NCBI GenBank assembly: GCA_033239525.1
Contig: BSYO01000013.1
Coordinates: 10,130,501-10,194,500 of the forward strand
Length of the DNA: 64,000 bases
Source of the DNA: Nepenthes gracilis
Lineage: Eukaryota; Streptophyta; Magnoliopsida; Caryophyllales; Nepenthaceae
Reading direction: 5' to 3'
Shown here: positions 48,594 to 58,748 of the stretch, piece by piece
Layout: each line of letters starts with the position of its first letter
Numbering within the stretch: position 1 is the first letter of the stretch
The notes under the pieces: model-generated
Database searches by the model: none
The model's input: only the letters and a program-made list of their open reading frames with translations
What the model was told of the DNA's origin: nothing
Position numbers and translations under genes: made by a program

Positions 48594-49770
48594 TAGCTAT
48601 CCGAGAAGAAGTAAAGAAGCTCCTGGACGCTGGATTCATCCAGGAGGTGCAGTACCCGGACTGGCTCTCCAACGTGGTCATGGTGAAGAAAAGCAGCGGG
48701 AAGTGGAGGATGTGCGTCGATTTCAAAGACCTCAACAAAGCTTGTCCGAAAGACAGCTTTCCACTTCCCAGAGTAGACCGGCTGGTGGACTCAACGAGTG
48801 GCTATGAGCTGCTCAGCTTCATGGACGCCTACTCCGGATACAACCAGATCAAGATGCATGCGGAGAACGAGGAGCATACATCATTCATGACCGATCAGGG
48901 CACATACTATTACAAAGTAATGCCCTTCGGTCTCAAGAACGCCGGCGTAACATACCAGCGGCTCGTCAACAAGATCTTTGAAAACCAGATTGGCAGAAAC
49001 GTAGAAGTCTACGTCGACGACATGCTCGTCAAAAGCACCATTGGTGGAAGTCACGTCAAAGACTTAGCGGAGACCTTCCGAGTGCTTAGAGCGCACGGAA
49101 TGAAGCTGAACCCCAGCAAGTGCACCTTTGGGGTGTCGTCTGGGAAGTTCCTCGGTTTCATAGTGTCACAACGTGGAATCAAGGCGAACCCAGAGAAGAT
49201 CCAGGCCATCTTGGATATGAAGTCCCCTCGGACTGTGAGGGACGTCCAGAGACTCACGGGACGAGTGGCTGCCCTCTCCCGTTTCCTAGCCAAATCAGCC
49301 GAGAAGCATCTGCCATTTTTCAAGGCCCTCAGGGGACCGAAAACCCAAGGGTTTCGCTGGAGCAGTGAGTGCGAAGAAGCGTTTCGGGGGCTCAAGGCGT
49401 ACTTAGCCAACCCTCCTCTCCTGGCCTCCCCACTACCAGGAGAGGAACTCTATTTATACCTGTCAGTGACCGACCGAGCCCTAGGGTCGGTCCTGGTGAG
49501 GCAGCATCAAGGAGATCAGCAGCCGGTGTATTACGTCAGCAAGACGCTGGCTGATTCAGAGACCCGGTATCCGCATGCCGAGAAGGTTGCGTTAACACTG
49601 GTGTACTCGGCTAGGGAAGCCGAGACCTTATTTCCGGTGCTCACAAGATCGTGGTGTGCCGACCAGACCACCCGAGAACCATTTTGCAAAAGCCCGAGGT
49701 CTCGGGCGATCGATCAGTGGGCTATCGAGCTCGGTGAGTTCGATATCGAGTGGGAGCCCCGGCCGCCATA
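48540..49770 (+). pseudogene. Element E reverse transcriptase and first RNase H, frame open
   Basis: This is the best preserved gene part in the window. The continuous frame contains EKLIAIREEVKKLLDAGFI, NVVMVKKSSGKWRMCVDFKDL, ACPKDSFPLPRVDRLVD, FMDAYSGYNQIKMH, MPFGLKNAGVTYQRLVN and the active box VEVYVDDMLVKS (Asp codons 49016-49021), then FLGFIVSQRGIKANPEKI. The first RNase H follows (FRWSSECEEAFRGLKAYL, VYYVSKTLADSETRYPHAEK). Its first catalytic Asp is not obvious, as in Tat elements where this domain is degenerate. It ends at a stop (49769-49771) after EFDIEWEPRPP. It lacks its own initiation context and is listed as a pseudogene because the polyprotein is broken on both sides. Confidence 0.9.
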
Positions 49771-50269
49771 AAGGGCCAGGCCATTGCGGACTTTATGGTA
49801 GAAACAACTTGAAGACATCGGAGGACGAAGACATCGCCGAAGCAGCGGGGGCTGAAGAAGCAGAGTTCACCCAAGCGTGGACTTTGCATGTAGATGGATC
49901 CTCCATGAAGGATGGGTGCGGAGCGGGTGTTGTGCTGCAAACGCCCATGGATCCGAAATCAAATACTCAGTAACCTTAGGGTTTCCGGCCACAAACAACG
50001 TAGCAGAATATGAGGCCCTGCTCACAGGACTACGGCTGGCAAAGGAATGCTCGGCCAAGAGCCTAGTGATCTATAGTGACTCCGAGCTGGTTGTCAACCA
50101 GGCCCTCGGAAACTTTGAAGTGAACAGCCCCCAGCTTTCCAAGTACCTCGCAAAGGTGAAAGAGTTGGCCTCGCATTTCGAGAAGGTCAGATTCGTGCAC
50201 ATTCTAAGGGAAGAAAACGAAAGACACGTTGGCAAAAGCGTGGCGAAACGAGAGACCAAGTGCAGATGA
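49770..50269 (+). pseudogene. Element E second RNase H (archaeal-type, Tat-lineage marker), frameshifted
   Basis: WTLHVDGSSMKDGCGAGVVLQTP near 49879-49950 gives the first catalytic Asp. After a frameshift near 49950 the next frame gives IKYSVTLGFPATNNVAEYEALLTGLRLAKEC with the Glu, then LVIYSDSELVVNQALGNFEV with the next Asp (near 50079) and RFVHILREENERH. Two RNase H domains in tandem after RT are the mark of the Tat/Ogre branch. The linker NDALAK-type end is altered at about 50225. Confidence 0.87.
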
Positions 50270-53200
50270 CAAAGGAATGAGAGAAATTTTGGGCGACGTT
50301 GGCAAAGGCGTCATGCAGGAAAATGACACTTGGAGACCGCCACCAGATACCTCAGGTAGTTGACAAAGGAATGAGAGAAATTTGGTCAGCGACCCTCTAT
50401 AGAAGAGACAAAGGCCGAGGTCATTCAAGAGGTGCATCTAGGGTGTCCATTGGAGGAAATGACACTTGGATGACCGCCTACTTGAGATACCTCACCGGTG
50501 GAGTTGCGAGGGACGCCATCGACCAGGCGTGGAGCTTCAAAAGTGAGGAAGTCCGCCCTTTGCGCAATGGGGGTTGACATCCTCGGACCGTCATCGCGTC
50601 CGCTCGAGAGGAAGTTCCTCCGTGGGAATTTATATCACCAAGTGGGGGGTACGACCGAGTTCCCCCTATTTTGAGGTGCCTTACCCCGAGGAATGGGACA
50701 GTATGCACTTCAAGAGGTGCATCTAGGAATTTGTGGATATCACATTGGAGGCAAGAACCTAGCATTCAAGATTATGCGGCAAGGGTATTATTGCCAACGA
50801 TGAGGGATGATGCCATGGACATCCATCCTGCAGGCATACGGGGAAGTGTGAAAATACAAGAGAGTCCCCGGCAATATAAGCCATCGACCATACCACGTGG
50901 AGCTTCCAAGCGTTGCAATCTCCATGGCCCGACCACCGCTCCCGAGAGCACCTAGATTTGCTTGAGCAACAAGCGGGGCTTTTGACATCCTCGGACGGGT
51001 TTCCCATTACAACAAGAGAGTAAAAGCGAGGAAGTTCCTCGAGACTTGGGAATAGACTACTTCACCAAGTGGGTAGAAGCAACGCCACTAGCACGGATAA
51101 CCGGGAACCGAGTAACCTGGAATGCAACACACCTCAAGAAATACTATTGTTTGGGAAGCTAAGAGGCCGGTTCCGTAGAGCGGCCCTGTCAGTAAGATTC
51201 CTGGGATCGGACAGAAGCTGACCAAGAGGTCGTATTGTTTGTATTCGGAGTTCGAGTGCCCAAGAGGTGAGCGTAAGTCCAAGAGGTCGTATTCAAAATA
51301 ATGGGACACGGTTCATAGGAAGGCAATTTTCCGTCCGAGTGCCCAAAAGGTCGCTAGCCTTGAATTAATTTAATTCAAAATCGAAGCGGCCTAAGAGGTT
51401 GCATATCCTCAAAGCCAACGGCCTTAGGTAGAAGTCAGGAAAAGAAAAGGACCATCTTCAACAACTTCTTGGGCTCAAAAACAAAATGTACAAAAATGCT
51501 AAGACTCGAGGGCTCATGGGTGGACGAGCTGCCATCCATCCCTCGGATCCGAGGGGCATACTGGAGATAGTGGACCAAGGATCCGGGGGAACCCAATGAG
51601 AGACCCCAGCACCGGCATTGAGGGGATGGCTACGGGGTCGAATAAGGAAGTACTCGGCGCTGTCATACCACTAGAAGTGGGCCTTCCAAGCCTCCGAGTA
51701 GAACTCTTAGCCAAGCGTCAACGACCACTGTCTTCCGAGCTTACAACATCCTAGATTTCCTTTGGCGAGGAAGCCCGAAACAAAGCGCAACTTTGTGTGG
51801 CAATGTATCAACGACATAGGGTGGCCCGCTATTACAACAAGAGAGTAAGGGAAAGTGGAAATACCTCGGAAGCAAGGGAGCCGCCACTCGAAGAGGCCTT
51901 TCAAGTTCGGAGACTTGGTATTGAGAAGCATCTCAACCCCAGCCTCGGGAGTAGGACGGGAAAGAATGTTGGGGGCTCGACAAACAGGTGCCTCCACCTG
52001 TCTCCGAGTCAGGAAGGACCCTTCCTAGAACCTCTCGGGCGCTCGCCCTCATCAGCTTGGATCGGGAGCTCAAAACGGGCATCGCGCCCCTCCGAGAATC
52101 CTGACCTCGAACCTGATGAAGGGAGGTGCCAATCCCTAGAACTCCGAGGGGAATGCACGGAACGGTCACCTCAAGAAATACTATCGGGTCACTTCATCAA
52201 CCTCGGGAAGCTAAGGAAAAAAAACATGGAGAGTTCGACCCCGACCCGAGCGGCCTTCAAGAGGAGTCGTCATCATCCAAGAACTCATCCATTCAAAAAG
52301 CCCTCGAGGAAGGATCGCCACACCTTGAGGGCGGCCCAAGAGGTTGGATTCAAAAACGGCCGGGATCGACCGAGCGAAATGCCCAAGAGGTCGTATTCAA
52401 AACTTCGGATTTGGACTTCCGAGTGGACTCGAGACCCAAGAGGCCTCCTTCAAATTTCAAAAAATGTTGCGCTTTGTCCGAGCGGCCCAGGGAGGTCGTA
52501 TTCAACTCACTCTTCACCTTCCCCCACTTATTCCGTCAAAGAAAAATTTGTCCCAAGAGGTCGTATTCAAAAACCGAGGAGTCATGGTAATCGTCGAGGT
52601 TATGGCCCGAGCGCCCAAGAGGTGTTTAGGATTCGAAAAAACTTCAGGTTCCGTCCGAGCGCCCAAAAGGTCGTATTCAAAATCTCGTGAAGCTTCTCGA
52701 ATCCGAGCGGCCCAAGAGGTCGGGTATTCAAAAAACTTCGGTTCCTTCCGAGCGGCCTAAGAGGTCGTATTCAAAACTGAAGCTCCTGGATCGACCGGCC
52801 TATTCCTTACGCGGCCTTAGAGGTCGAAAAATTCAACAAATACAAGGAAGGAAAAGAAAAAGGCACAACAATCTTCAACAACTTCTTTCTCATTTCGACA
52901 AAGGAACAAAGTACATGTACAAAAATAAAAAATAAAAGTACATCAAGACCGGGGGCTGGCTTCTCTTCTTCAAATGATGACGCGTTAGCTTTCAAGGTAA
53001 GAGATCAGGTCAAGGACACTTCGCGTGAGATCCGAAAGTTCCGGCGGAAGTCGGAGATAGTGGATCTTCGAAGGATCAAGGACTTAAAAGTGCCTCCAAG
53101 CAAACATCGTCTTCGGAAAGGGCCTCCAATCATCGTGTTCGCGGACTAGCATGCCAAACAAGTCATCGGCTCTCAAATCTCGGACCCTTGGGCATGGGGG

Positions 53201-53780
53201 GGGATGGAGTACCACGAAGGAACCCGGGGACGAATAAGACGAAGTACTCGGCGACACATCCGGATGCCGTCCCTTTGTAGCGAGAACCCTCATCTCAGTA
53301 AAGGCGTAAGGTCAAAGGGCCTCAAGGGACACTCTTAGCCTCTCCTCTTGCTTCGACGCAAAACACTGTCACGCCATCACCGCGAACGCCTTACAACATC
53401 CTTCAAAGCCAAAAGGCTATTTCCTTCCGCGAGAGCGTCGGAAAAGGTGGCCTCCGACACCTCGGCCGGTAACATTTTCTCCGAGAGGCCTCTGGGGCAT
53501 CGCGGCGGAAAAGCTCCTCCAAGCAAGAAAGAGAGAAAAAGCGACCCATTCAAAAATAATGCCGAGCCTCTCAGCCATAGTTTGGACACCATCTAAGAAA
53601 AAGGATTATCAAACAAAGGAAGTATAATCGAAGGACAAAGCACCTCGAGAAGGAAAGTGGAAATACCTCGGGAAGCAAGGGAGCCGCCAATCAAGAGGCC
53701 TTTACACAAAAGTTCTCGGAGCTGGAGCGCCTAATAATATTTTTGAATGCCTAAAACCCGAACCTCGGCATCAACGTAGG
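50270..53780 (+). other. Element E scrambled integrase, 3' UTR and LTR region
   Basis: Integrase is reduced to scraps such as GIDYFTKWVEATPLARITG near 51040-51105 and YYNKRVRE near 51830. Short exact blocks recur in new order: AAAGGAATGAGAGAAATTT (50269, 50360), CAAGAGGTGCATCTAGG (about 50429, 50711), TTACAACAAGAGAGTAA (51007, 51832) and AAAGTGGAAATACCTCGG (about 51851 and 53654). A degraded copy of the LTR lies near 53360-53640 (GGTAACATTTTCTCC, AAGCAAGAAAGAGAGAAAAAGC, GGACACCATCT), followed again by an internal block. No polypurine tract or clean LTR end was found. This is either true rearrangement or an assembly problem. Confidence 0.65.
51221..52830 (+). repeat. Degenerate minisatellite in element E: AAGAGGTCGTATTC units
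   Basis: The word CCCAAGAGGTCGTATTCAAA or a close variant appears about a dozen times (for example about 51278, 52385, 52553, 52665, 52713, 52754), spaced mainly 40-70 bases apart and often preceded by CCGAGCGG. It splits into two clusters, about 51221-51410 and 52338-52830. The units avoid stops, so all three forward frames are open around 52344-52590. I read it as non-coding 3' UTR repeat, which Tat/Ogre elements often have. Confidence 0.75.
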
Positions 53781-54602
53781 AGTAAATCTTAAAAGGAAAA
53801 TTTCAAAGAAGAGTTGTGTTAAAGGGCTCAAATGTAAACAGGTGCCTCCACCTCCACCTCTCAAAGGATATCAACACTTCCTCTTGAATTAATTCATATG
53901 GACCTTATGGGGCCGTCTAGAACTGAAAATTTAGGTGGTAAAAGTACATTTTAGTTGTTGTGGATTATTTTTCTAGGTATTCATGGATAGATCTTATTCG
54001 AGAAAATCGATACTTTTGACCCGTAAAAATATTGTGTAAAAGACTTGCCAATGAAAAGGGTACGCCCTGTAGAATTCGAAGTGACCATGGCAAAGAGTTT
54101 GAGGATCAAAATTTGAAACATTTTGTAATGATGGGGGAATTCACCATGAATTTTCTTCACCCATCACCCCTTAACAAAATGGGATTGTAGAACGCAAAGA
54201 TCGGGTTATTCAAGAAATGGCAGAACAATGATGCAATGTCAAAATATTGCCATGAGCGAAGTGAATACGGCTTGTCCTCGAATGACTTTTTTATGAACTT
54301 TGGAAAGGAAAGAAACCAAATGTTAAGTACTTCCATATCTTCGGCTGTCAATGTTTTATTCTACGTGATAGGGAAAACTTAGGAAAATTCGACTCAAAAA
54401 GTGATGAATGAATATTCTTGGGATATTCCTTAACTAGTCGAGCCTATCGAGTCTTCAATTTGCTCACTCAAACAGTTATGGAATTCATAAATATTATTGT
54501 GAATGATACTCCTCATGACCATCCTAAAAGCACTGATTGTTCAAATCAAGATGATGATCATGATGACGCCTTACCCAACGTATCGTCTCCTGACATTAAG
54601 TA
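53781..54602 (+). pseudogene. Element D integrase, resumed after E, heavily broken
   Basis: From about 53870, LPLELIHMDLMGPSRTENLGGK gives the first catalytic Asp of a copia integrase, continued in shifting frames through a DHGKEFEDQ-like stretch near 54085-54115, HPLTKWDCRT near 54155-54195 and WKGKKPNVKYF-like near 54300-54335. A stretch near 53805-53850 looks like its zinc-binding end. Many stops occur, including CAA-to-TAA style changes. This half directly continues the protease half that ends at 45270. Confidence 0.8.
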
Positions 54603-54668
54603 ACTCCTACTGCCATTTCTACAAAGGAACCTTCTTTCAGAGTTAAGCTCAATCATCCAAAGGACCTA

Positions 54669-55445
54669 ATGTTGGGCGATGTTAATGAAGGTATGAGGCT
54701 GCGTCGCCGTACTCTGAATCAGCTCGCCTATACCTGTTATGTCTCTCACATCGAACCCAAAAAGGTCGAAGAGGTATTACTTGATGAGTGCTGGACTAAT
54801 GCCATGCATGAGGAACTCAATCAATTTGTGAGAAATAATGTTTGGACATTGGTTTCCCGACCTACCCATACAAATGTCATTGGAACCAAGTGGATATTTA
54901 AAAATAAAACCGATGAAAATGGAAATATCACTCGAAATAAAGCCCGCCTTGTTGCTCAAGGATATACTCAGGTGGAAGGTATTGACTATGACGAGACTTT
55001 TGCCCCTATGGCTTGTCTGGAGTCTATTCGTATCCTTCTAGCTGTTGCATGTATCATGGGATTTAAATTATACCAAATGGATGTCAAAAGTGTATTTCTA
55101 AATGGGTTAATACAAGAAGAGGTCTATGTTGAACAACCGAAAGGTTTTGTGAACCCTACATTTCCTGACCATGTGTACAAACTCAAGAAGGCTCTCTACG
55201 GCCTTAAACAAGCTCCCCGAGCTTGGTACGAACGTCTTACATCGTACCTAAATGATCATGGTTTTGTTCGAGGGAGTGTTGATAAAACTCTATTTGTGCA
55301 AATGACTGACAAATGTATATTGGTAGCCCAAGTTTATGTTGATGACAGTCTTTAGCCCTACTGTCGACTCCCGTGCACATTCCTTTGCAAAATGTATGGC
55401 CTCTGAATTTGAAATGAGAATGATTGGAGAACTTACATACTTGGC
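54669..55445 (+). pseudogene. Element D reverse transcriptase, mostly open
   Basis: The frame is open for 228 codons: ECWTNAMHEELNQFVRNNVW, VIGTKWIFKNKTDENGNI, NKARLVAQGYTQVEGIDYDETFAP, YQMDVKSVFLNG, VYKLKKALYGLKQAPRAWYE and the active box VYVDD (55332-55346). The frame ends with a stop four bases later; the next conserved piece (SFAKCMASEFEMRMIGELTYL, 55381-55443) is in another frame with some sequence missing between. The enzyme would copy element RNA. Confidence 0.9.
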
Positions 55446-56278
55446 TTGCAAATTCGGCAACTCCCTCACGGTAGCTTTATTTCCCAAGCAAAATATGCCA
55501 AGGACATTGTCAAACGATTCAATCTTGATAACTCTAAATATACTCGGTCTCCCATGAGCACCTCCTCCAAGTTGGATCGTGATCTTGCAGGCAAGAGTGT
55601 CGATCCATCTCTTTACAGAAGTATGATCGGCAGTCTCTTATATTTGACGGCTAGCAGACCCGACATTGCATTTAGTGTCGGTGTCTGTGCCCGCTATCAA
55701 TCCAATCCAAAAGAATCACATTTAAGTGCTGTCAAGCGCATTATTCGATATATCAATGTGACGTCTGCTTTTGGAATTCTTTTCTCGGACGACTCAAACT
55801 TTGCTTTAACTGGATACTCCGATGCCGTTGGGCCGAAAATATTGAGGATCGAAAGAGCACCTCTGGTCGGTGTTTTTATGTCGGCTCCAATCTGGTAGCT
55901 TGGTTGAGTAAGAAACAAAATTCTATTTCTCTATCTACAGCCGAAGCCAAATACATCGCCGCGGGCAGCTGTTGCACCCAACTCCTATGGATGAAGCAAA
56001 TGCTTCTTGACTATGGTATTGTCCAGGACACTATGCAAATTTATTGTGACAATACTAGTGCAATAAATATTTTCAAAAATCCTGTGCAACATTCCCGCAC
56101 CAAACATATCGATATTCGGCATCATTTTATTCGTGAGCTGGTGGAAACTTGCGTCATATCACTTACACACACTCCAACCAAGCATCAGTTGGCCGATATC
56201 CTCACCAAACCATTAGACAGTGTGTGGTTTGAGTTTTTAAGAACTGCCCTCGGAGTGTGCTCACCCCCCGAAGAATGA
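55446..56278 (+). pseudogene. Element D RNase H, two frames
   Basis: Frame 55446-55898 gives YAKDIVKRFNLDNSKYTRSPM, YRSMIGSLLYLTASRPDIAF and GYSDA with the first catalytic Asp; the text after DA is shifted for about 20 codons. Frame 55904-56278 gives SKKQNSISLSTAEAKYIAAGSCC with the Glu, IYCDNTSAINIFKNP with the next Asp, and RTKHIDIRHHFIRELV, ending CSPPEE. It ends the pol gene. Confidence 0.9.
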
Positions 56279-57048
56279 ATCCTCCACTTTATAATTAAAA
56301 CAAAATAAAATGAAAAAAAAAGGCGCATTGAGTGCTCGCTCGCTGGAGGCTCGAGTGCCCGCTGCCTGCCTTTATCTTCGAGCACGCAGCGGGCGCAGCA
56401 CCAAACCCTCAAAACTCTTCGTTGTGTTTCTCTTCTCCTTGCTTCGGCCGCCTTTCTTTCTCTCCCTCTCCACCATTATTGGCCAGATCTACAGATTTCT
56501 TTACCAAATTTGGGCGTCCTCAAGGTAAATCCTCCCTTGTCCCTCTCTGTTTCCAGATCTATGTGCCGCCGCTGTTCATGGTGGTCTTGGTCCCAAAATT
56601 TACCTCCTTTTTGGTTGGCTGAATTCATGGGTCTCACATCGCTCTCCTCATTCCTTCAAATCCATCGATTTTTGTGTGGATTTTGAGCGTAGTCCGTGGA
56701 TCCGTGAGTTCTCAACGCCGTTCATGGCGTTTTCAGTTCCGATTTACTCACCTCACCGGCCGGACGCTCCCACTCACCGTGTAGGTGCTCCTCCCTGCCT
56801 TCCAAATCGGGTGGTGACGTGGGTGCTGGAGGTGGTGCTCCGGTGGCCTCTGGCGTGTGTTCCCGTGGTTCTCGCTGCATGGGCCGCCCGTGTACCTTCC
56901 TGCCACCGTTGCCCTGTGAACAGTTCCAGCCGCCGGCTGACGACGCACTGTTCACAGTGTCAGTCACGTGAGTCACGTGCATGGCATTCCCCCACCAAAA
57001 CTTCCAATATATATATATATATATTGTGGTGTTCAATTTTCTTTTCAG
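56279..57048 (+). promoter_or_regulatory. Leader/intron-like region between pol and the envelope-like gene of D
   Basis: This 770-base spacer has no conserved protein motif, although open frames are long because it is C- and T-rich. It looks like a 5' leader: a pyrimidine-rich section (56410-56470), a donor-like CAAG|GTAAAT at 56525, and at its end a TTTTCTTTTCAG acceptor touching the ATG at 57049. A (TA)n run lies near 57007-57023. The region may supply splice signals for a subgenomic mRNA; no RNA evidence is available. Confidence 0.5.
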
Positions 57049-58224
57049 ATGTCGGCTCCACGAAAGTCTCTGTCACGCAAGTCGAGTGGCAAACGCAGTC
57101 GACCGAGTGGGATCTCCGCTCCTGATCGCTTTATTAGTCCCGAGGCCAAGACTCTTTTTCAAACCCACATGTCGAATCGCCAACTCTCCCTGGAACGGGA
57201 AGTCCGCTTCGACTCCGTTGACCCTTCAATCTCCTCTCTCTTCATTGACTGCGGTTGGGCACCAGTCCTCACAGGTTTGGTGGCTCCATCGCTCATTCTT
57301 ATTCAGGAGTTTTACTCCAACATTCATGCGATTACCTACAATTCTTTCTCTACTTTCATGCGGGGGGCACGCGTCCACATTACTGCCGATGTGCTCGCAC
57401 GCATTATAGGTATCCCTCAGGTGGTCAATCCATCCTACCCTTACTCTTCGACGCTCACCCGGCCCAGTTTTAATGAGATTGCCACCTTTCTTCATGGTGC
57501 CCCTCTAGAGTGGAGTGGCAAAGCGTTCTAGACCTCGTACCTCTCCTTTCGACGACTGATCGTGAGCCGTATCATGCTCACGAACCTGTTTCCTATCTCC
57601 CACTTCTCGTCCCTTTCCGAGGAGAAGGCCTTATTTTTATATGCTCTGTTGAGTGGTCAGCCCATTGATTTACCATCTCATTTTATCACTCACATTGTTG
57701 CCAACTTTTCCTGCCGGAAAGAGGCCAACCTACCTTTCGGGTGCCTTATTCAACGACTGGTTACTGGGCTCGGTCACCCCTTCGCTGACTATCCTCGCCT
57801 CTCGATCAGCCAACCCATCACCTCCAACACCTTCGCTCAGAGTCGGTCCCACACACGTCGCTTTGTTGCCGACCCCCAGGAGCTGTTTGATGAGCCTCTC
57901 CCTGCCGTGCCACCTCCTCAGCCGAACGAAGGCCCCTTTGGTTCAGCTTCGTCCTTTCCTGACCCCTTGGGTCTTGGCCCGTCTTCTTCACATCGGCATT
58001 CCACCTCTTCCTCGGCCGCCCTGATGGGCCAGATGTCTCGCCTTGCTGCCGTTTTGAGCGTTCTGTATTCCTCCCAAGAGCGGATTCTTGCGTTGCAATC
58101 TCAATTTCAGTCCCAAATGCTTACTCGTTTTGATCAGTTGGATGCTCGGTTGGACACTCAGGAGGCTGCATTTCAACGCTGGCAGCAACATTATGGCTCT
58201 CCTCCTCCCAGCGATTCTGAGTGA
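57049..58224 (+). pseudogene. Element D envelope-like third gene, one in-frame stop
   Basis: The frame starts MSAPRKSLSRKSSGKRSRPS at the first ATG after a strong 3' splice-site sequence and runs 391 codons, interrupted only by TAG at 57529-57531. The first half has a basic N-terminus and the segment DCGWAPVLTGLVAPSLILIQEFYSNI, seen in the plant transposon proteins encoded 3' of pol in Sireviruses. The C-terminal 60 residues (LSVLYSSQERILALQSQFQSQM and on) look like a coiled coil. I see no clear signal peptide or strong C-terminal membrane anchor, so an envelope function is not supported by sequence; the name follows position only. Confidence 0.75.
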
Positions 58225-58748
58225 TCCCCTCTCTTTGGCTCTTCATGACAAAAAGGGGGAGATCGTGGTTTCCTTTTGATGCATGCTGATAGGGGGAACT
58301 TGGGCGAGATGTACTTCTTTTTGTTAGGGGAGTTAGCCTTTGCTGTATTTCTTTTTGGCTCTTCTTTTTGTTACGTGCTATCTATATTATCTAGCGCTTT
58401 GCTTTTTATGTTCTTATTGATATTATCTGTTGACTTGCTATGCACGCTATCTACTCTCTCTGTTACACTTTAGTACTGCATGCTGTATCTATTATTGCCT
58501 ACATCTTTGTTGTTGGTACTAACCTTGTTTTACCAGGAAACTGAAATTACACAGGCAGTCAAGCAAGTTTTCATCACATCGCCTCAGTAGTTCTCGTATA
58601 GCTATTTATATTTTTTATGTATCTCTTTTGTATCACTAGGCGTAGGTTTTCATGTACACGAGTTCTATCTCGGTGGTGTCTGAACCCGTGATTCACTTGT
58701 ATTTATTTATTTTCTGAGTTTTGTCACGGAATTGCCAAAGGGGGAGAT
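58225..58748 (+). other. Element D 3' untranslated region with repeated polypurine tracts
   Basis: Three purine tracts occur: CAAAAAGGGGGAGATC at 58249-58264, ATAGGGGGAAC at about 58289-58299, and CCAAAGGGGGAGATTG at 58735-58750. Only the last directly precedes the 3' LTR. Sireviruses are known to carry several tract copies here. The rest is T-rich and non-coding. Confidence 0.75.

Larger units (their letters stand above)
45271..53780 (+). mobile_element. Element E: Tat/Ogre-like Ty3/gypsy retrotransposon inserted in D, with scrambled 3' half
   Basis: E's LTR begins TGTTGGGTTCAGTACC at 45271, right after GTATT, and D's protease stops there. D's integrase resumes after about 53780. E has the primer site TGGCGCCGT, gag, protease, RT, a first RNase H and a second RNase H of the type found only in Tat-branch gypsy elements. 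From about 50270 the order becomes a mosaic of repeated fragments. A recognisable but altered LTR copy occupies about 53360-53640. No clean right LTR end or second GTATT was found, so the right border is approximate. Confidence 0.8.

Noticed and set aside
51797..52690. 297-codon plus-strand open frame, with long open frames overlapping in the other two phases
   Set aside because: It runs through the E minisatellite; the repeated SYSK-like peptide is a translation of the repeat word, and all three phases are open, so no coding signal favours one.
56676..57125. Open frame upstream of the envelope-like gene
   Set aside because: It crosses the splice acceptor and has no family motif; it fits a C/T-rich leader better than a gene.
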